DNA of 44,035 nt from Phycisphaeraceae bacterium (GTDB lineage Bacteria; Planctomycetota; Phycisphaerae; Phycisphaerales; Zrk34). Where the stretch lies: NCBI GenBank assembly GCA_028284925.1, contig JANQQT010000109.1, positions 1 to 44,035 of the forward strand. Reading direction: 5' to 3'. How positions within the stretch are numbered: the stretch's first letter is position 1; each line of letters opens with the position of its first letter. A model generated the notes under the pieces. It was not told the DNA's origin, did no database searches, and saw only the letters and a program-made list of their open reading frames with translations. Both the position numbers and the translations under genes were made by a program. Shown piece by piece: positions 1-8,804 of the stretch.

Positions 1-248
1 ACCCCCCATGCGCACCAAACCTTCGCCAAATCACCCCCCTTCCCCTAACCCCTTAAACTTCAACAACTTACACCACACCCCACACCTGCCCTGACAAGGC
101 CGCCCCGAATTCCGGGGGCGCACAAATGATTCGTGATTCGACACAAAAACACCCCAAAAAACACACTTTCGCCCCATTTACACCCCAAAAAGAACCTCAT
201 TTTTTCCAGTTCACCCCATTTCGAACCCCTTTTTTCACCCCCCTATGC
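1..248. other. Gene-free window start with phased C-runs
   Basis: I see no credible gene here. Bases 101-120 can form a hairpin (CGCCCC paired with GGGGCG around an 8-base loop) without a T-tract on either side. From 152 to 243 the plus strand carries six runs of four or more C (152-155, 172-175, 183-186, 214-217, 226-229, 238-243) separated by A- and T-tracts. On the minus strand these are G-runs lying just downstream of the glycosyltransferase stop codon. They could be a 3'-end structure or simple low-complexity sequence. Confidence 0.4.
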
Positions 249-1013
249 CTACGCCGCATGACGCCTCACCACAACCTTTCGCCCGCCGGACATCGCCGCC
301 AGCGCATCCTCCGCCCGCTGCGTATACATCTCCATCACCCGCATCCGCTCGTCATACGCCCCCACACGATCCCGCGCACTCGCACTCATCCCGTGCAATC
401 GCCGCGCCGCCAACACCTCTCCCTCCACCACCGGCTCAATCCCCATCCCCAGCAGCCTGCACATAAACTCAAAATCAAACTGATAATGCAGCATATCCTC
501 AAATACCCCCATCCGCTCAAATACCCCCGACCGCCAGAAACTCGCCTGTTGCGGCAATATGTACTTCGGATGCATCATGTAGTCCGCCAGATCCTCCGGC
601 TTCCGGTGCGCCGGCTTGGCCAACACCCGATCATCCTCATCAATCCGCATACAACCACCCACCAGCCATTCCACCCCCTCATCCCGCGAAAACCGCTCCG
701 CAACACGATCCAACGCAAACGGCATATACAAATCATCACTCGCCAGATACGCAAATATATCCCCCGTCGCGTGCCGCATCGCCTTGTTTATCGCCTCCGC
801 CTGCCCCCCGTCATGCGTACTCACCCACCACGTCAAATGCTTCTGATACCGCTTGATCACATCCGTACTGCCATCACACGACCCCCCGTCAACGACAATA
901 TACTCCAGGTTGTCATAACCCTGATCCAACACACTGCATATCGTGCGTTCCAAAAACCGAACCTGGTTAAAACTCGGCGTCACAACCGTAATCCGCGGCA
1001 ATGCATCCAACAT
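249..1013 (-). CDS. Family 2 glycosyltransferase
   Basis: Predicted inverting GT-A glycosyltransferase of 254 residues that would transfer a sugar from a nucleotide-sugar donor, probably for surface polysaccharide or glycan synthesis at the cytoplasmic face of the membrane. The N-terminus reads ITVVTPSFNQ, followed by the donor-site stretch YIVVDGGSCDGSTD and the metal-binding region AYLASDDLY, all typical of the GT2/WcaA type. No membrane segment is seen. The frame is open upstream to 1106, but the ATG at 1013 is chosen because it begins just before the conserved fold and has a purine-rich ribosome site (AGGAAAGAGG, 1020-1029) six bases upstream. It is divergent from hemB. Acceptor and donor sugars cannot be told from sequence. 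Confidence 0.88.
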   Translation of the reverse strand: MLDALPRITVVTPSFNQVRFLERTICSVLDQGYDNLEYIVVDGGSCDGSTDVIKRYQKHLTWWVSTHDGGQAEAINKAMRHATGDIFAYLASDDLYMPFALDRVAERFSRDEGVEWLVGGCMRIDEDDRVLAKPAHRKPEDLADYMMHPKYILPQQASFWRSGVFERMGVFEDMLHYQFDFEFMCRLLGMGIEPVVEGEVLAARRLHGMSASARDRVGAYDERMRVMEMYTQRAEDALAAMSGGRKVVVRRHAA

Positions 1014-1296
1014 CAACGGCCTCTTTCCTGACTGGCGCCGGGCACAACTTCCGGCTGGGAATTCCCCGAATAACGCCCGGGGGGAGGATTCACCAAAACA
1101 AAACAACCCTGATCGTTACAATCACTACAATCGATACCTCCCTTATCGTGTACACCCTCTTCTGACTTTACACCACGCTCAACCCCACTTATCCGGACAT
1201 CCCACAGTTCCGATACCTCCGGATTCCACCTGATTACAGCCGGTTCCCGGACTATCATTCCTAACTCAAACACCCCACAACCTCCCGAGCCGCACC

Positions 1297-2376
1297 ATGT
1301 CCACGCCCCCGGAAACCAACACGCTTCCCCACTCAACCGAATCGCCCTCTTCTCCCGCACTCCCAGCAAATTCCGGCGATTCCAAGCCGCAATCGCCGCT
1401 CTCCCTCACCCAACGCCCTCGACGCAACCGTGCCACTGAAGCGGTCCGATCCCTCATTCGTGAGACCTCCATCAATCCCTCCAACCTCATCTACCCCCTG
1501 TTTGTCCACGCCGGTTCAGACGACCAGCCCATCGACGCCATGCCCGGCTGCAAACGCTGGTCTCCCGCGGGAATTCTCACGGAAATCGCCCGCGCCCACA
1601 CACTCGGTATCAACGCCATCATCCTCTTTCCCGCCATCGAGGATGCTCTTAAAAACCCCACGGCCGATGAGGCTTGGAACCCAGAAGGTCTCATTCCCAA
1701 CATTATCCAATCCATCAAATATGAATTCCCACAAGTCCTTGTCATTACAGATGTTGCACTCGACCCCTACAACAGCGATGGTCACGATGGCGTCGTCGAC
1801 CCCGATGGCACAATCCTCAACGACACCACCGTCGCCATCCTTGTCAAACAGGCTCTGGCCCACGCCCAAGCCGGCGCCGACATCGTCGCCCCCAGCGACA
1901 TGATGGATGGCCGTATCGGCGCCATTCGTGCCGCTCTCGATGCCGAAAACTTCACCAGTACCGCTATCATGTCCTACACCGCCAAATACGCCTCAGCCTA
2001 CTACGGCCCGTTCCGCGGCGCACTAGATTCCGCCCCCAAATCAGGCGATAAGAAAACCTACCAGATGGACCCGGCCAACGCCCGCGAAGCAATCCGCGAA
2101 CTCCAGCTCGATGCCTCCGAAGGCGCTGACATCATTATGGTCAAACCCGCCGGCCCCTACCTTGATGTCATCCACCGACTCCGTCAACAGACCACGCTCC
2201 CCGTTGCCGCATACCAGGTCAGTGGTGAATATGTCATGATCAAGACTGCCGCCGCCGGAGGTTACCTCAATGAGGACAAACTCATCCTTGAATCCCTCCT
2301 TGGCATTCGTCGCGCCGGAGCGGACATGATCCTCACCTATTTCGCACCCCGCGCCGCCGAACTCATGCAAAACTGA
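1297..2376 (+). CDS. hemB: Delta-aminolevulinic acid dehydratase (porphobilinogen synthase)
   Basis: Condenses two 5-aminolevulinate molecules to porphobilinogen in cytoplasmic tetrapyrrole (haem) synthesis. The protein has 359 residues, about 30-40 more than the usual length because of a polar, proline-rich N-terminal extension before the conserved RPRRNR start of the fold. The two Schiff-base lysines are visible at K230 (in SYTAKYAS) and K283 (in IMVKPAGPY). The active-site metal loop at 152-165 reads DVALDPYNSDGHDG, with Asp where zinc enzymes have Cys, which by family knowledge marks the magnesium/potassium-dependent type. No clear ribosome site precedes the ATG. Two TACAAT hexamers (1117-1122 and 1126-1131) in the divergent spacer could be -10 elements but lack good -35 partners. 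yidD follows 54 bases downstream. Confidence 0.97.
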   Translation: MSTPPETNTLPHSTESPSSPALPANSGDSKPQSPLSLTQRPRRNRATEAVRSLIRETSINPSNLIYPLFVHAGSDDQPIDAMPGCKRWSPAGILTEIARAHTLGINAIILFPAIEDALKNPTADEAWNPEGLIPNIIQSIKYEFPQVLVITDVALDPYNSDGHDGVVDPDGTILNDTTVAILVKQALAHAQAGADIVAPSDMMDGRIGAIRAALDAENFTSTAIMSYTAKYASAYYGPFRGALDSAPKSGDKKTYQMDPANAREAIRELQLDASEGADIIMVKPAGPYLDVIHRLRQQTTLPVAAYQVSGEYVMIKTAAAGGYLNEDKLILESLLGIRRAGADMILTYFAPRAAELMQN

Positions 2377-2430
2377 ACCCCGACCATAAGCCCTTTACAA
2401 ACAAGCAATTACGTTATCACGGAACAAACC

Positions 2431-2661
2431 ATGACACGCATCCTCACCTCACCCCTGACTTGGCTGATAACCGCAATGGTCTGGGTTTATCGAGGCACGC
2501 TCGGCCTGTTCATGTCCGGCCACTGCAAATTCCACCCCACATGCAGCCAGTACATGCTCGACGCCGTCCATAAACACGGTCCCATCCGCGGATGCTGGCA
2601 AGGTTGCAAACGCCTTTGCAGATGCCACCCCTTCTCCAAAGGCGGACACGACCCGGCCTAA
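2431..2661 (+). CDS. yidD: Membrane protein insertion efficiency factor YidD
   Basis: Small 76-residue protein of the YidD family, which assists YidC-dependent insertion of inner-membrane proteins at the cytoplasmic face. The sequence shows a hydrophobic/amphipathic N-terminus (about residues 4-30) and the family signature: CKFHPTCSQYMLDA, then HGPIRG, then RLCRCHPFSKGGHDP. The length is typical. It is usually found near rpmH, rnpA and yidC; here it follows hemB instead, probably in the same transcript, which is an unusual but not unique setting. Identification rests on the conserved cysteine and histidine pattern and is firm. Confidence 0.95.
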   Translation: MTRILTSPLTWLITAMVWVYRGTLGLFMSGHCKFHPTCSQYMLDAVHKHGPIRGCWQGCKRLCRCHPFSKGGHDPA

Positions 2662-2671
2662 CCCCCCCGGA

Positions 2672-2690
2672 AGTTTTCCGCAAGGAAACT
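2672..2690 (+). other. GCAA-capped hairpin downstream of yidD
   Basis: AGTTTTCC (2672-2679) can pair with GGAAACT (2684-2690), with one bulged T, around a GCAA tetraloop of the stable GNRA type. No T-tract follows, so it is not a classical terminator. It could be an mRNA 3'-end or processing structure between yidD and the next small gene. Confidence 0.3.
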
Positions 2691-2786
2691 CAACCTCGAA
2701 ATCACGCATCAAGAGCCTCCATTCCGGGTACAGAACGCCGTTACCAACGATTATCTATCCACCCGTTCCACGGACTACAATCCCAC

Positions 2787-3137
2787 ATGCAGAAAACCGA
2801 AAACGGCCTAATCGTCATCGCCTGCGACTTCACCGGCATCGAATGGGATGAACACATTCCCATGATCGAAGGCCACAGAGGCTCGGTCATCTGCCTCGAA
2901 GCCCTCAAAATGGCGATCGACGGTATGGCAGATGCCTCAGAAGCATTCGACTGTACCCTCTGCCTTCGCCATACAGAAACCGGTTCCAAAGCATGGCGTC
3001 ACCCGGATCCCCCTGCTACCGCCAATCCTCACGCCATCGTCTGCGAGGACTGCATCCGGCAGGCCGACAGAGCATTTTCCAAAGACCCCGATACCGATTA
3101 TGTTCGACGCATCCCCCCTACCGATCGCTGGCGATAG
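2787..3137 (+). CDS. Small hypothetical protein with two CxxC pairs
   Basis: I do not recognise a named family with certainty. The 116-residue product starts at an ATG whose downstream frame has good protein character (MQKTENGLIVIACDFTGIEW); the frame is open further upstream but that part looks non-coding. It has two CxxC pairs, C56-C59 (CTLC) and C86-C89 (CEDC), spaced 27 residues apart, plus H62, H72 and H82, suggesting a structural metal site such as a treble-clef or zinc-ribbon fold. There is no signal peptide or membrane segment, so it is probably cytoplasmic. It follows yidD by 125 bases and is convergent with cheB. It may be a small planctomycete-specific conserved protein. No ribosome site is evident. 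Confidence 0.65.
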   Translation: MQKTENGLIVIACDFTGIEWDEHIPMIEGHRGSVICLEALKMAIDGMADASEAFDCTLCLRHTETGSKAWRHPDPPATANPHAIVCEDCIRQADRAFSKDPDTDYVRRIPPTDRWR

Positions 3138-3235
3138 ACCACCTCCACCTTCGCCCGGCGACAAAAAATCTGCGATAAAACACCGTTTGACGATCGAAAT
3201 CGCCTATTTGCAACTGTTTTGGAGGTATTTATGCC

Positions 3236-4303
3236 CTACCCGCCAACAGCCACGGGACACATCGCACGTAGCAGCTCGCTGAACTGACCCGGGTTGAAAT
3301 TCCCTTTCACCAGCCCCGCCTCCGTCACGGCCTTCGGCATGCCATACACTACACAACTGCCATGATCCTGCGCCAGAATCGTCGCTCCCTTGCCTTGAAG
3401 CTCCCGACCGCCCTCCAACCCATCCTTACCCATCCCTGTCAATACGATTGCCAAAACGCGCTTACCCAGACTTTCGGCTGCCGACGCAAACAACACATCT
3501 ACAGACGGCTTATAGAGCGCATCCTCGGGGTTATCCGTATTGAATACCGTTGCCTCGGTGGAACCACGTTTCTTGATCTCCGCATGCGTGCCTCCCTGCG
3601 CCAAATAGGCACATCCGGGCTTCAGGATATGCGAGCCCTCAATCTGTTCAACACCAATATGGCACATTCCGTCCAGTCGATCCGCCATCGTCTTGGTAAA
3701 CATTGGCGGCATGTGTTGCGCGATCACGATGGGCAATGGGAATGACGCAGGTAACTGAGTCAGTATCCCTTCCAACACTGGCGGTGCGCCCGTACTTGCG
3801 CCTATGACCACCGTATCAAAATCCCTGGGATCCAACGCGAGCAAATCCGTCGTGGCGACCGCTCCTGCCCCCTGTGTCTTCACTGCACGGGATGTCCCAA
3901 GCGCACGAACGGTGTCGATCAAATTCGTCTGAATTCGCCCGACGTCCAACGAAATTTGTGAATCGGGCTTGGCCATAAAGTCGTCGGCTCCCATGCGCAA
4001 CGCGGTCAGCGTCACCTGTGAACCCTCCGTGGTCTGGCTTGAAACCATGATAACCCTGGCCTTGCAAACCCTCTTGATCTGACGTAAAGCGGTCAGGCCA
4101 TCCATTTTCGGCATTTCAATGTCAAGCGTCACGACATCCGGCTGATGCTCCGTGGCCAATTGAATGGCATCAAGTCCGTCCCGCGCAATGGCGACCACTT
4201 CGATATCCGAACAATCCGTAAACATCGTGGAGATTGCTTTGCGCATGAATGCTGAGTCATCCACGACCATCAATCGAATAGGCTGCGTCCCTGTGACACT
4301 CAT
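3236..4303 (-). CDS. cheB: Chemotaxis response regulator protein-glutamate methylesterase CheB
   Basis: Removes methyl groups from (and deamidates) receptor glutamates to reset chemotactic signalling; activated by phosphotransfer from CheA. The 355-residue protein has an N-terminal receiver domain with acidic pair D15/D16 and phospho-acceptor D61 (in VVTLDIEMPKMDG). A C-terminal methylesterase domain carries the catalytic triad S170 (GASTGAP), H197 (AQHMPP) and D294 (GMGKDGLEGG). The ATG at 4303 is preferred over the GTG at 4309 because AGGAAG lies five bases before the ATG and directly abuts the GTG. The gene is divergent from mcp, so it has its own control. Its 3' end converges on the small CxxC gene with a 98-base spacer holding no obvious terminator. 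Confidence 0.96.
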   Translation of the reverse strand: MSVTGTQPIRLMVVDDSAFMRKAISTMFTDCSDIEVVAIARDGLDAIQLATEHQPDVVTLDIEMPKMDGLTALRQIKRVCKARVIMVSSQTTEGSQVTLTALRMGADDFMAKPDSQISLDVGRIQTNLIDTVRALGTSRAVKTQGAGAVATTDLLALDPRDFDTVVIGASTGAPPVLEGILTQLPASFPLPIVIAQHMPPMFTKTMADRLDGMCHIGVEQIEGSHILKPGCAYLAQGGTHAEIKKRGSTEATVFNTDNPEDALYKPSVDVLFASAAESLGKRVLAIVLTGMGKDGLEGGRELQGKGATILAQDHGSCVVYGMPKAVTEAGLVKGNFNPGQFSELLRAMCPVAVGG

Positions 4304-4542
4304 TCTCACTTCCTGTCATCCCCCAAACCTAATCAATCAAGATTTTTCAAATCGATGTTGACCAGCCCTAACATCGGCATCCATACACACCGCCTTTATG
4401 CACGTTGCTGAGAGATTTTTTTAACAAAATTCTTACCAAACTGAGGACTATAACATCCCATGTAACAACGAAATAAAAGTAATTCTCACCAAAGTCCCGG
4501 CCAAAAGCCATTCCGCATACCCGAATTCCCCTCAATGCAAAC

Positions 4543-4569
4543 TCAAGTCGTCGCAAATCTTACCGATTA
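4543..4569 (+). promoter_or_regulatory. Candidate sigma-28 (FliA-type) promoter for mcp
   Basis: TCAAGTCG (4543-4550), exactly 11 bases, then ACCGATTA (4562-4569). The Escherichia coli sigma-28 consensus is TAAAGTTT-N11-GCCGATAA, so the match is 5 of 8 and 6 of 8 with the correct spacer. It faces the receptor gene about 220 bases away; FliA promoters commonly drive receptor and motility genes. The rest of the spacer from 4304 to 4542 is AT-rich in part (4410-4480), and I see no gene in it. Confidence 0.4.
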
Positions 4570-4632
4570 ATCGAAATGCAACTTACCTGTGATTCCGGGA
4601 GAAACAAAAAGGGGTTGAATAGTAAGGGTAGT

Positions 4633-4770
4633 AGCGTCGAATCCGACGCTTGTCTGGGTCGCTCCTCGCAGAGACGCGGAAGACCCAATTGGGATATGTT
4701 GGCCAGAGATGGCCTGCAAAAGTTGAAGGATATTGCTTCAGCTCGGCGCGATCGATGCGCCTCGGCTGAA
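4633..4770 (+). other. Multi-hairpin leader upstream of mcp
   Basis: Four potential stem-loops follow one another in the untranslated leader. AGCGTCG (4633-4639) pairs perfectly with CGACGCT (4644-4650) around AATC. GGGTC (4656-4660) pairs with GACCC (4682-4686). GGCC (4701-4704) pairs with GGCC (4711-4714). TTCAGC/GGCGC (4737-4742, 4745-4749) pairs with GCGCC/GCTGAA (4757-4761, 4765-4770) around GATCGAT. The last ends 23 bases before the start codon, next to the AAAGG ribosome site. It does not match the c-di-GMP (GEMM) riboswitch consensus as I know it. It may be a regulatory or stabilising leader. Confidence 0.35.
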
Positions 4771-4793
4771 TCGCGATGTTTGAAAGGTAAATC

Positions 4794-7142
4794 ATGGAAA
4801 CTCTGCGATTATTGGTTGTACCCGTCATTTTCATTGGGATTGCGATCTTTGCACTCTGGTTGTCCAGAAATCGGCTGTCCATCAAATACAAAATGGTTTC
4901 CCTATGTCTAACCATTGGCCTTTCGGCCCTATTCGTGATTGGGTGGGTCGGCATCAACAAGAGTACCGAAGCGATGATCGCACAGCAGGAGTCTTCACTC
5001 GCCGGTAGCCGGGATGACCGAAAAAGTCAGATCGAAGATTATTTCCGCTTTATCGATGAGCAAATGCTCAACTTCTCACAAAACCGAATGATCACAGAAG
5101 CAACGGCCAAGTTCAGTGAAGCATTCGACAACGTCCCTGAGCAAACCAAGATCGACACGACTTCCACGTCCACGGCTTACCAATCCGTCAAAGGATACTA
5201 CACCGGCATCTTCAAACCCAAACTCGAAAAAGCCGGCCAACCCTGGCGCGGAACCGAGATGTACATTCCAGCCAGCGCATCAGGTCGTATCCTCCAATCG
5301 CTCTACATCTCCGAAAATCCCAACAAAGTCGGCGAAAAACTCAATCTGGACCGCGCCACGCAGGATTGTGACTACAACAAGCTTCACGCCATCTATCACC
5401 CGCGCATTCGCCAGTTCCTTGAATCATTCATGTATTACGACATCTTCCTGTTCGACCTCAAAGGCAATCTCGTCTATTCCGTCTTCAAGGAAACTGACTA
5501 TGCGACCAATTTCCTGACAGGCCCGTACAAGGACACTAACTTTGCTAATGTCATACGCAAATGCCTTGCGATGAACAAGCCCAATCAGTTCCACATTGAA
5601 GACTTCAGAAGTTACGAGCCAAGTTACGGAGCTCCGGCGAGCTTCATCGGCGCCCCAGTCTTCCACGAAGGCAAAAAAGTGGGTGTTGCCGTCTTCCAGA
5701 TGCCCGTCGACAAGATCAATTCGATCATGACGGCCGCCACCGGCCTGGGTGAATCGGGCCAGACCTATCTGGTGGGTAAAGATTCAAAAATGCGATGTGC
5801 CAGTCGATTCGACGCGGACACCATTCTTCGACAGGATGTCGAGACTGCAGCCGTAAGTGCGGCACTGGAAGGAAAAACCGGAACGGTAAAAAGCAAAAAT
5901 TACTCGGATACGCTGGCCGTTGCGACTTATGCGCCACTCGATTTATCGGGCCTGAATTGGGTCATTGTCGCAGAAATGGACCATAGCGAAGTCACGGCCA
6001 AAGCCACGAGCCTGAGAAATCGGCTCATTCTCATTGCAGGCGTCCTGGCAGGACTTATCGCTGCAACGGGTTACTTCTTTTCGGTCTATCTGATCAAGCC
6101 GGTCGACCCGATTGTCGTTCGCGCCGAAGAAATCGCGGCCGGCGATCTGAGCGGAGTCGATCTAAGTGTGAAATCCAACGATGAATTGGGGCGCCTGACG
6201 GTCGCTGTCAACGAGATGTCCGACTCACTGCGTACCCTGGTCACCGACGTCCGTTCCTCCGTAGGTGACGTTACCGCAACGGCAACGGAAATCGCCTCAA
6301 CAAGTGAACAAATGGCATCCAATACATCAAGACAGTCGAATGACACCACACAGGTATCTGCAGCCATCGAACAGATGTCATCGACTGTGGACGAAGTTGC
6401 ACGCCAAAGCTCAGAAGCGGCCTCCAATGCGTCCACAGCGGGTCAACAGGCCCGCGAAGGCGGAGACGTCGTGAAACAGACGGTTGAATCGATGCGAGAA
6501 ATTTCGAAGGTGGTCACGGAATCCGCCGTGGCGATTGGTGACCTGGGTAAACGTGGGGAGCAAATCGGTGAAATCATCAACGTCATTAACGATATCGCCG
6601 ACCAGACAAACCTTCTGGCCTTGAATGCGGCGATTGAAGCTGCACGAGCGGGAGAGCATGGTCGAGGGTTCGCCGTGGTCGCCGATGAGGTTCGCAAGCT
6701 TGCCGAGCGAACCACCCAAGCGACAACTGAAGTCGCGGACTCGATTAACGCGATTCAGAGTGAAACCAAGACTGCGGTCGAGCGCATGAATGCCGGTACG
6801 GAAAGCGTGCAACGGGGTGTATCGCTTGCTGAAAACGCGGGTGAATCACTGCAGTCCATCGTCGAAGGCGCCAATCAGGTGGCCAAGATGATCGAATCCA
6901 TCGCCTCGGCCAGCGTGGAGCAGGCGAGCGCGACGGATGAGATTGCGCGCAACGTCGAGACCATCAACACCGTGGCACGTCAGTCGACGGATGCGACCAA
7001 CCAATCTGCACGATCAGCGGCCGACCTAAGTACCAAGGCGGAACAACTTCAGGCACTTATCGGTCGATTCAAACTTGATTGGCAGGACAGGCAAGACGAT
7101 GCCAACAAGACTCAGGAAACCGGTTCAGTCGATGCGTCGTGA
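4794..7142 (+). CDS. Methyl-accepting chemotaxis protein with periplasmic Cache domain
   Basis: Transmembrane chemoreceptor of 782 residues that would sense a small ligand outside the membrane and control CheA. N-terminal hydrophobic helices lie at about 5-24 and 34-53, separated by a basic stretch ([10 protein letters not shown]). A large extracytoplasmic dCache-type region follows (about 55-405), with the family-typical [17 protein letters not shown] third helix (about 410-432), a HAMP domain (about 433-485) and the signalling domain come next, with the hairpin tip [20 protein letters not shown] at 603-622. Three helices imply an extracytoplasmic N-terminus. The C-terminus ends GSVDAS with no NWETF-like CheR/CheB tether. 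AAAGG lies seven bases upstream of the ATG. It is the first gene of the mcp-cheW-cheR-cheA set. The ligand is unknown. Confidence 0.95.
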   Translation: METLRLLVVPVIFIGIAIFALWLSRNRLSIKYKMVSLCLTIGLSALFVIGWVGINKSTEAMIAQQESSLAGSRDDRKSQIEDYFRFIDEQMLNFSQNRMITEATAKFSEAFDNVPEQTKIDTTSTSTAYQSVKGYYTGIFKPKLEKAGQPWRGTEMYIPASASGRILQSLYISENPNKVGEKLNLDRATQDCDYNKLHAIYHPRIRQFLESFMYYDIFLFDLKGNLVYSVFKETDYATNFLTGPYKDTNFANVIRKCLAMNKPNQFHIEDFRSYEPSYGAPASFIGAPVFHEGKKVGVAVFQMPVDKINSIMTAATGLGESGQTYLVGKDSKMRCASRFDADTILRQDVETAAVSAALEGKTGTVKSKNYSDTLAVATYAPLDLSGLNWVIVAEMDHSEVTAKATSLRNRLILIAGVLAGLIAATGYFFSVYLIKPVDPIVVRAEEIAAGDLSGVDLSVKSNDELGRLTVAVNEMSDSLRTLVTDVRSSVGDVTATATEIASTSEQMASNTSRQSNDTTQVSAAIEQMSSTVDEVARQSSEAASNASTAGQQAREGGDVVKQTVESMREISKVVTESAVAIGDLGKRGEQIGEIINVINDIADQTNLLALNAAIEAARAGEHGRGFAVVADEVRKLAERTTQATTEVADSINAIQSETKTAVERMNAGTESVQRGVSLAENAGESLQSIVEGANQVAKMIESIASASVEQASATDEIARNVETINTVARQSTDATNQSARSAADLSTKAEQLQALIGRFKLDWQDRQDDANKTQETGSVDAS

Positions 7143-7165
7143 TTGGAGAATAAACAGTTTAGACC

Positions 7166-7181
7166 CGGCCATAATGGGCCG
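7166..7181 (+). other. Short hairpin in the mcp-cheW spacer
   Basis: CGGCC (7166-7170) pairs with GGCCG (7177-7181) around ATAATG, 24 bases after the mcp stop. There is no T-tract, so it is probably a 3'-end-stabilising or partial attenuation structure separating abundant receptor mRNA from the che genes, if it acts at all. Confidence 0.25.
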
Positions 7182-7234
7182 ATGGGTAAAAACAATTACC
7201 AACATACGGACGAGAAAAGAACGAAGGAGACATC

Positions 7235-7864
7235 ATGTCTAGCCCAACAACATTGGACGCGCCTCCGGAATCGACTCGGGACGCCAATCCAACAACTCCC
7301 TCTGCGCCTGCCGCAATGGACACGAGCGATGCGGCTTCGGAAAGCCCCCAGCAAGAAGCAAGCCAACAGGGACGTACCTCTGAAGATCATGAGCAATTGC
7401 AGCTTGTGACATTCGTCGTCGAAAACGAGGAATATGCGGTCGATATTCTTCAGGTGCAGGAAATCAATCGCATGATGGATATCACGCGCGTGCCGCAGAG
7501 CCCCGAATGCGTGGAAGGTGTCATCAACCTGCGCGGCCGCATCATTCCGGTGGTGGACCTGCGCAGGCGATTCGGGATCGATTCCCGTGACCACGACAAC
7601 GCCAGCCGTATCGTCGTGGTTGAAGTGGGCGAACGTGTAATCGGATTTACGGTCGACCAAGTAAACGAGGTATTGCGCGTTGACAATTCCGTTGTCGAGC
7701 CTGCTCCATCGTTGGTAACCAACAAGGTCGACAGTGCCTACATCGATGGTGTCGGCAAGTTGGATGACCGCCTGCTGATACTTCTGGATCTGTCCAAATT
7801 GCTTCACATCGACGAACTGACGCAAATTGATCGTGTGACGTCTGAAAACAGAGATGCAGCATAA
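7235..7864 (+). CDS. cheW: Chemotaxis coupling protein CheW
   Basis: Scaffold protein that links receptors to the CheA kinase in the chemosensory array. Of 209 residues, the last roughly 155 form the CheW SH3-like domain, with LVTFVVENEEYAVDILQVQE, then EGVINLRGRIIPVVDLRRRF and a C-terminal LDDRLLILLDLSKLL. The first roughly 48 residues are a polar, proline- and serine-rich low-complexity extension not needed for the fold. The start ATG has a strong ribosome site (AAGGAG, 7224-7229) five bases upstream. It lies 92 bases after mcp and 29 before cheR, consistent with one operon. Confidence 0.95.
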   Translation: MSSPTTLDAPPESTRDANPTTPSAPAAMDTSDAASESPQQEASQQGRTSEDHEQLQLVTFVVENEEYAVDILQVQEINRMMDITRVPQSPECVEGVINLRGRIIPVVDLRRRFGIDSRDHDNASRIVVVEVGERVIGFTVDQVNEVLRVDNSVVEPAPSLVTNKVDSAYIDGVGKLDDRLLILLDLSKLLHIDELTQIDRVTSENRDAA

Positions 7865-7893
7865 GCAGGGCAGCAGACCGGGAGGAGAATTCC

Positions 7894-8766
7894 GTGGGAA
7901 TAACGACTAGTCCGACAAAGGGAACCTCAGAGTCCAAGGACCTCGTCATGTCAGACGCGGATTTTGAGAGACTCAGGAAGATCATTTACGATCGATCCGG
8001 TATCTGGTTCGCAGAATCCAAGAAATACATTCTTGAGAATCGCCTGGGACGCCGTTTGCGCGAACTGGATATTGAGGACTATGACCAGTATGCCACGTTC
8101 ATGACGATAGGTCCGTATCGCGAAGACGAGTTTCAAAAGATGTTCAACGCGATCACCATCAATGAGACGAGCTTCTTTCGCAATGCCCCGCAGCTTGAGT
8201 TTTACGAAAAGCAAATTCTGGCTCCCCTGATCAAAGCCCGCGAGTCGACCAAGTCGCTGCGCATATGGTCTGCCGCGTGCTCCACAGGCGAGGAACCCTA
8301 TACCCTTGCGATCATCGCCCGACGGTCACTTGCGCTACGTGTCAAAGAATGGAATGTGGACATACTGGGCACGGACATTTCTGAACGGGTCATCAAGACG
8401 GCCGAATCAGGACGCTATACCAACTATTCGATGCGCAGCACTGAAGAGGCGGACGTCCAGAAGTACTTTACGACCAAAGACGCCTTCTACGATGTTCGAC
8501 CCGAAGTTCGCGAAATGGTCAAGTTTGAGAAGTTGAATCTTAAGGACTCACTTGCCGCTCAGAAACACGGCAAGTTCGATGTCATTTTCTGTCGCAACGT
8601 CATGATCTATTTCGATCAGAAGATGCGCAAGGAATGTATCCAGATGTTCCATCGCATGTTGAATGACGATGGCGTTCTGTTCATCGGCCACAGTGAAGTC
8701 ATCAACGACGCCCAGCTATTTACGGCACGCAAGGAGCCTGAAGCATTCGCTTACGAAAGAGTCTGA
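7894..8766 (+). CDS. cheR: Chemotaxis protein methyltransferase CheR
   Basis: Transfers methyl groups from S-adenosylmethionine to receptor glutamates, opposing CheB. The 290-residue protein has the helical CheR N-domain (about 25-80). The SAM-binding catalytic domain shows WSAACSTGEEPYTLAII (from about residue 125), GTDISERVIKTAESGRY and DVIFCRNVMIYFD. No TPR extension is present. The start codon is GTG, supported by a strong GGAGGAG site (7881-7887) six bases upstream; the first 20 residues before the conserved domain are serine/threonine-rich. It lies between cheW and cheA with short spacers. Because the local receptor has no tether pentapeptide, methylation here probably does not rely on CheR docking. 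Confidence 0.95.
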   Translation: MGITTSPTKGTSESKDLVMSDADFERLRKIIYDRSGIWFAESKKYILENRLGRRLRELDIEDYDQYATFMTIGPYREDEFQKMFNAITINETSFFRNAPQLEFYEKQILAPLIKARESTKSLRIWSAACSTGEEPYTLAIIARRSLALRVKEWNVDILGTDISERVIKTAESGRYTNYSMRSTEEADVQKYFTTKDAFYDVRPEVREMVKFEKLNLKDSLAAQKHGKFDVIFCRNVMIYFDQKMRKECIQMFHRMLNDDGVLFIGHSEVINDAQLFTARKEPEAFAYERV

Positions 8767-8804
8767 TCACGTGAGACGCGAACCCCAAAGAAAGGGAAAG
8801 AGCG

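Noticed and set aside
126..1031. A 301-codon plus-strand open frame opposite the glycosyltransferase
   Set aside because: It is rich in P, R and H with no protein-like pattern and is antisense to a clearly conserved gene; the C-rich strand simply lacks stop codons in this frame.
3231..3287. A TTTTGGAGG-preceded ATG at 3231 starting an 18-codon frame on the plus strand
   Set aside because: The ribosome-site-like sequence is good, but the peptide is very short, lies antisense to the cheB 3' end, and has no recognisable features.
4576..4793. c-di-GMP (GEMM) riboswitch upstream of the receptor gene
   Set aside because: Such riboswitches often precede receptor genes, but the conserved core sequences are absent here.
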